A stretch of 64,000 bases of DNA from positions 40,805,797-40,869,796 of the forward strand of contig CP136061.1 of assembly GCA_032622095.1 (NCBI GenBank), read 5' to 3'. Origin of the DNA: Siphonodentalium dalli. Its lineage: Eukaryota > Mollusca > Scaphopoda > Gadilida > Siphonodentaliidae. The notes under the pieces were generated by a model. That model was given only the letters and a program-made list of their open reading frames with translations, had not been told where the DNA came from and searched no databases. This document shows, piece after piece, positions 63,305-64,000 of the stretch. Made by a program: the position numbers and the translations under genes. Position 1 is the stretch's first letter, and each line of letters opens with the position of its first letter.

Positions 63305-64000
63305 TCCCCTGCATGATGGAGATTCAATTTACTGAAGATTATGCTGAGGTCCAGGTTACTACCACGGCTGAGTAACTTGATAACCCTGTGGTGACTCCAG
63401 TAGCATTCTTTTACATGCACCAATGTGTGCTCGTGGGTCAGCCATTAATGTACGTGCCCGATCGTACACCATTCTGCATTACCGCACCTATGACAACATA
63501 CCTGAACAAATTTAATGGGGGGGGGAAGTAGGCATTTTGCATTCGGATTTAATGATTTCGAATCAGACTTTTCAGTCTGACAAACTTGTATCTGACCGAG
63601 TTCTGATTTTTGTCAAAATACCCTGACCAAGTTTCGATCACCAGTCCGCTAGTACGAGAAGCCAGTACGCTACCGACTTCCCCTATCTGTCAGAAGGTGA
63701 TTAATTTTCTGGATCATGCAATTTAGACCGATTTCAGCCAATATAGACTATGTCACTTTGGTTTGTAATAATTAATATTAGATATATTTTTAATATATTA
63801 AGGAAACATGTTTTAAATGTGTGGAAATGTGTGAAAAACTCTTTATCTGTTTGTGCAATTGTCTCATTGAAATAAATCATTAGTGCTCAAATTTAAGGTG
63901 TTTGTAATTCTCTTGACAACCAATGTCTATTCATAATTGTCTCCCGAAAAATTTATTTTCAGGGGACTATAGAAACTGGGTCCGTCCGTCCGTTCTTCTG
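63305..64000. other. No gene recognised; window ends in a GTCCGTCCGTCC-class repeat
   Basis: 63940-64000 reads CTCCCGAAAAATTTATTTTC, then GGGGACTATAGAAACTGG and GTCCGTCCGTCC, like the start of the repeat block at 35655. It is cut by the window edge. Confidence 0.5.

Overview
The window is animal nuclear DNA: AT-rich, intron-rich and dense in mobile elements. I infer a marine bivalve mollusc or a close lophotrochozoan. The grounds are abundant ATACATGTA/TACCGGTA words, GTCCGTCCGTCC-type repeats, many TTAA-flanked and hAT-like MITEs, a DIRS-like retroelement, and a molluscan-looking LINE. I have no species-level proof.

One host gene is clear: a plus-strand, six-exon peroxiredoxin-4 gene (secretory-pathway typical 2-Cys peroxiredoxin) from 30896 to 59903, predicting 247 residues with a signal peptide, both catalytic cysteines, and the GGLG and YF motifs. 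All splice phases agree and all introns are GT-AG. Its introns are packed with repeats. Three of its splice junctions lie in or beside tandem repeats, and the exon 3 donor has itself been copied eight times.

Layout. 1-17 kb: no host gene; several MITE families, a 66-bp minisatellite and a near-identical 1.78-kb tandem duplication. 17.04-22.90 kb: a nearly full-length minus-strand non-LTR retrotransposon (ORF1, then endonuclease/RT ORF2 with one frameshift), inserted into a MITE-derived repeat whose two halves can be recognised on either side. 22.9-23.6 kb: a 132-bp tandem array built from a deleted MITE, plus its full-length relative. 24-30.8 kb: MITEs and featureless DNA. 30.9-48.2 kb: PRDX4 exon 1 and a 17-kb intron 1 with hAT relics (one with an 8-bp target duplication and a BED finger), foldback elements, a GGGCAACTTCGACGCC minisatellite, a 605-bp duplication with a TATA box, and a SINE. 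48.2-53.2 kb: exons 2-5. 53.39-58.47 kb: a DIRS-type element in intron 5 with inverted terminal repeats and an internal complementary region. 59.85 kb: exon 6, then a 3' UTR carrying another MITE. 60.4-64 kb: no gene seen.

Host and mobile parts interact mainly through structure: MITEs and minisatellites lie next to PRDX4 splice sites and within its probable 3' UTR. All calls were made by reading the sequence; no database search was run.
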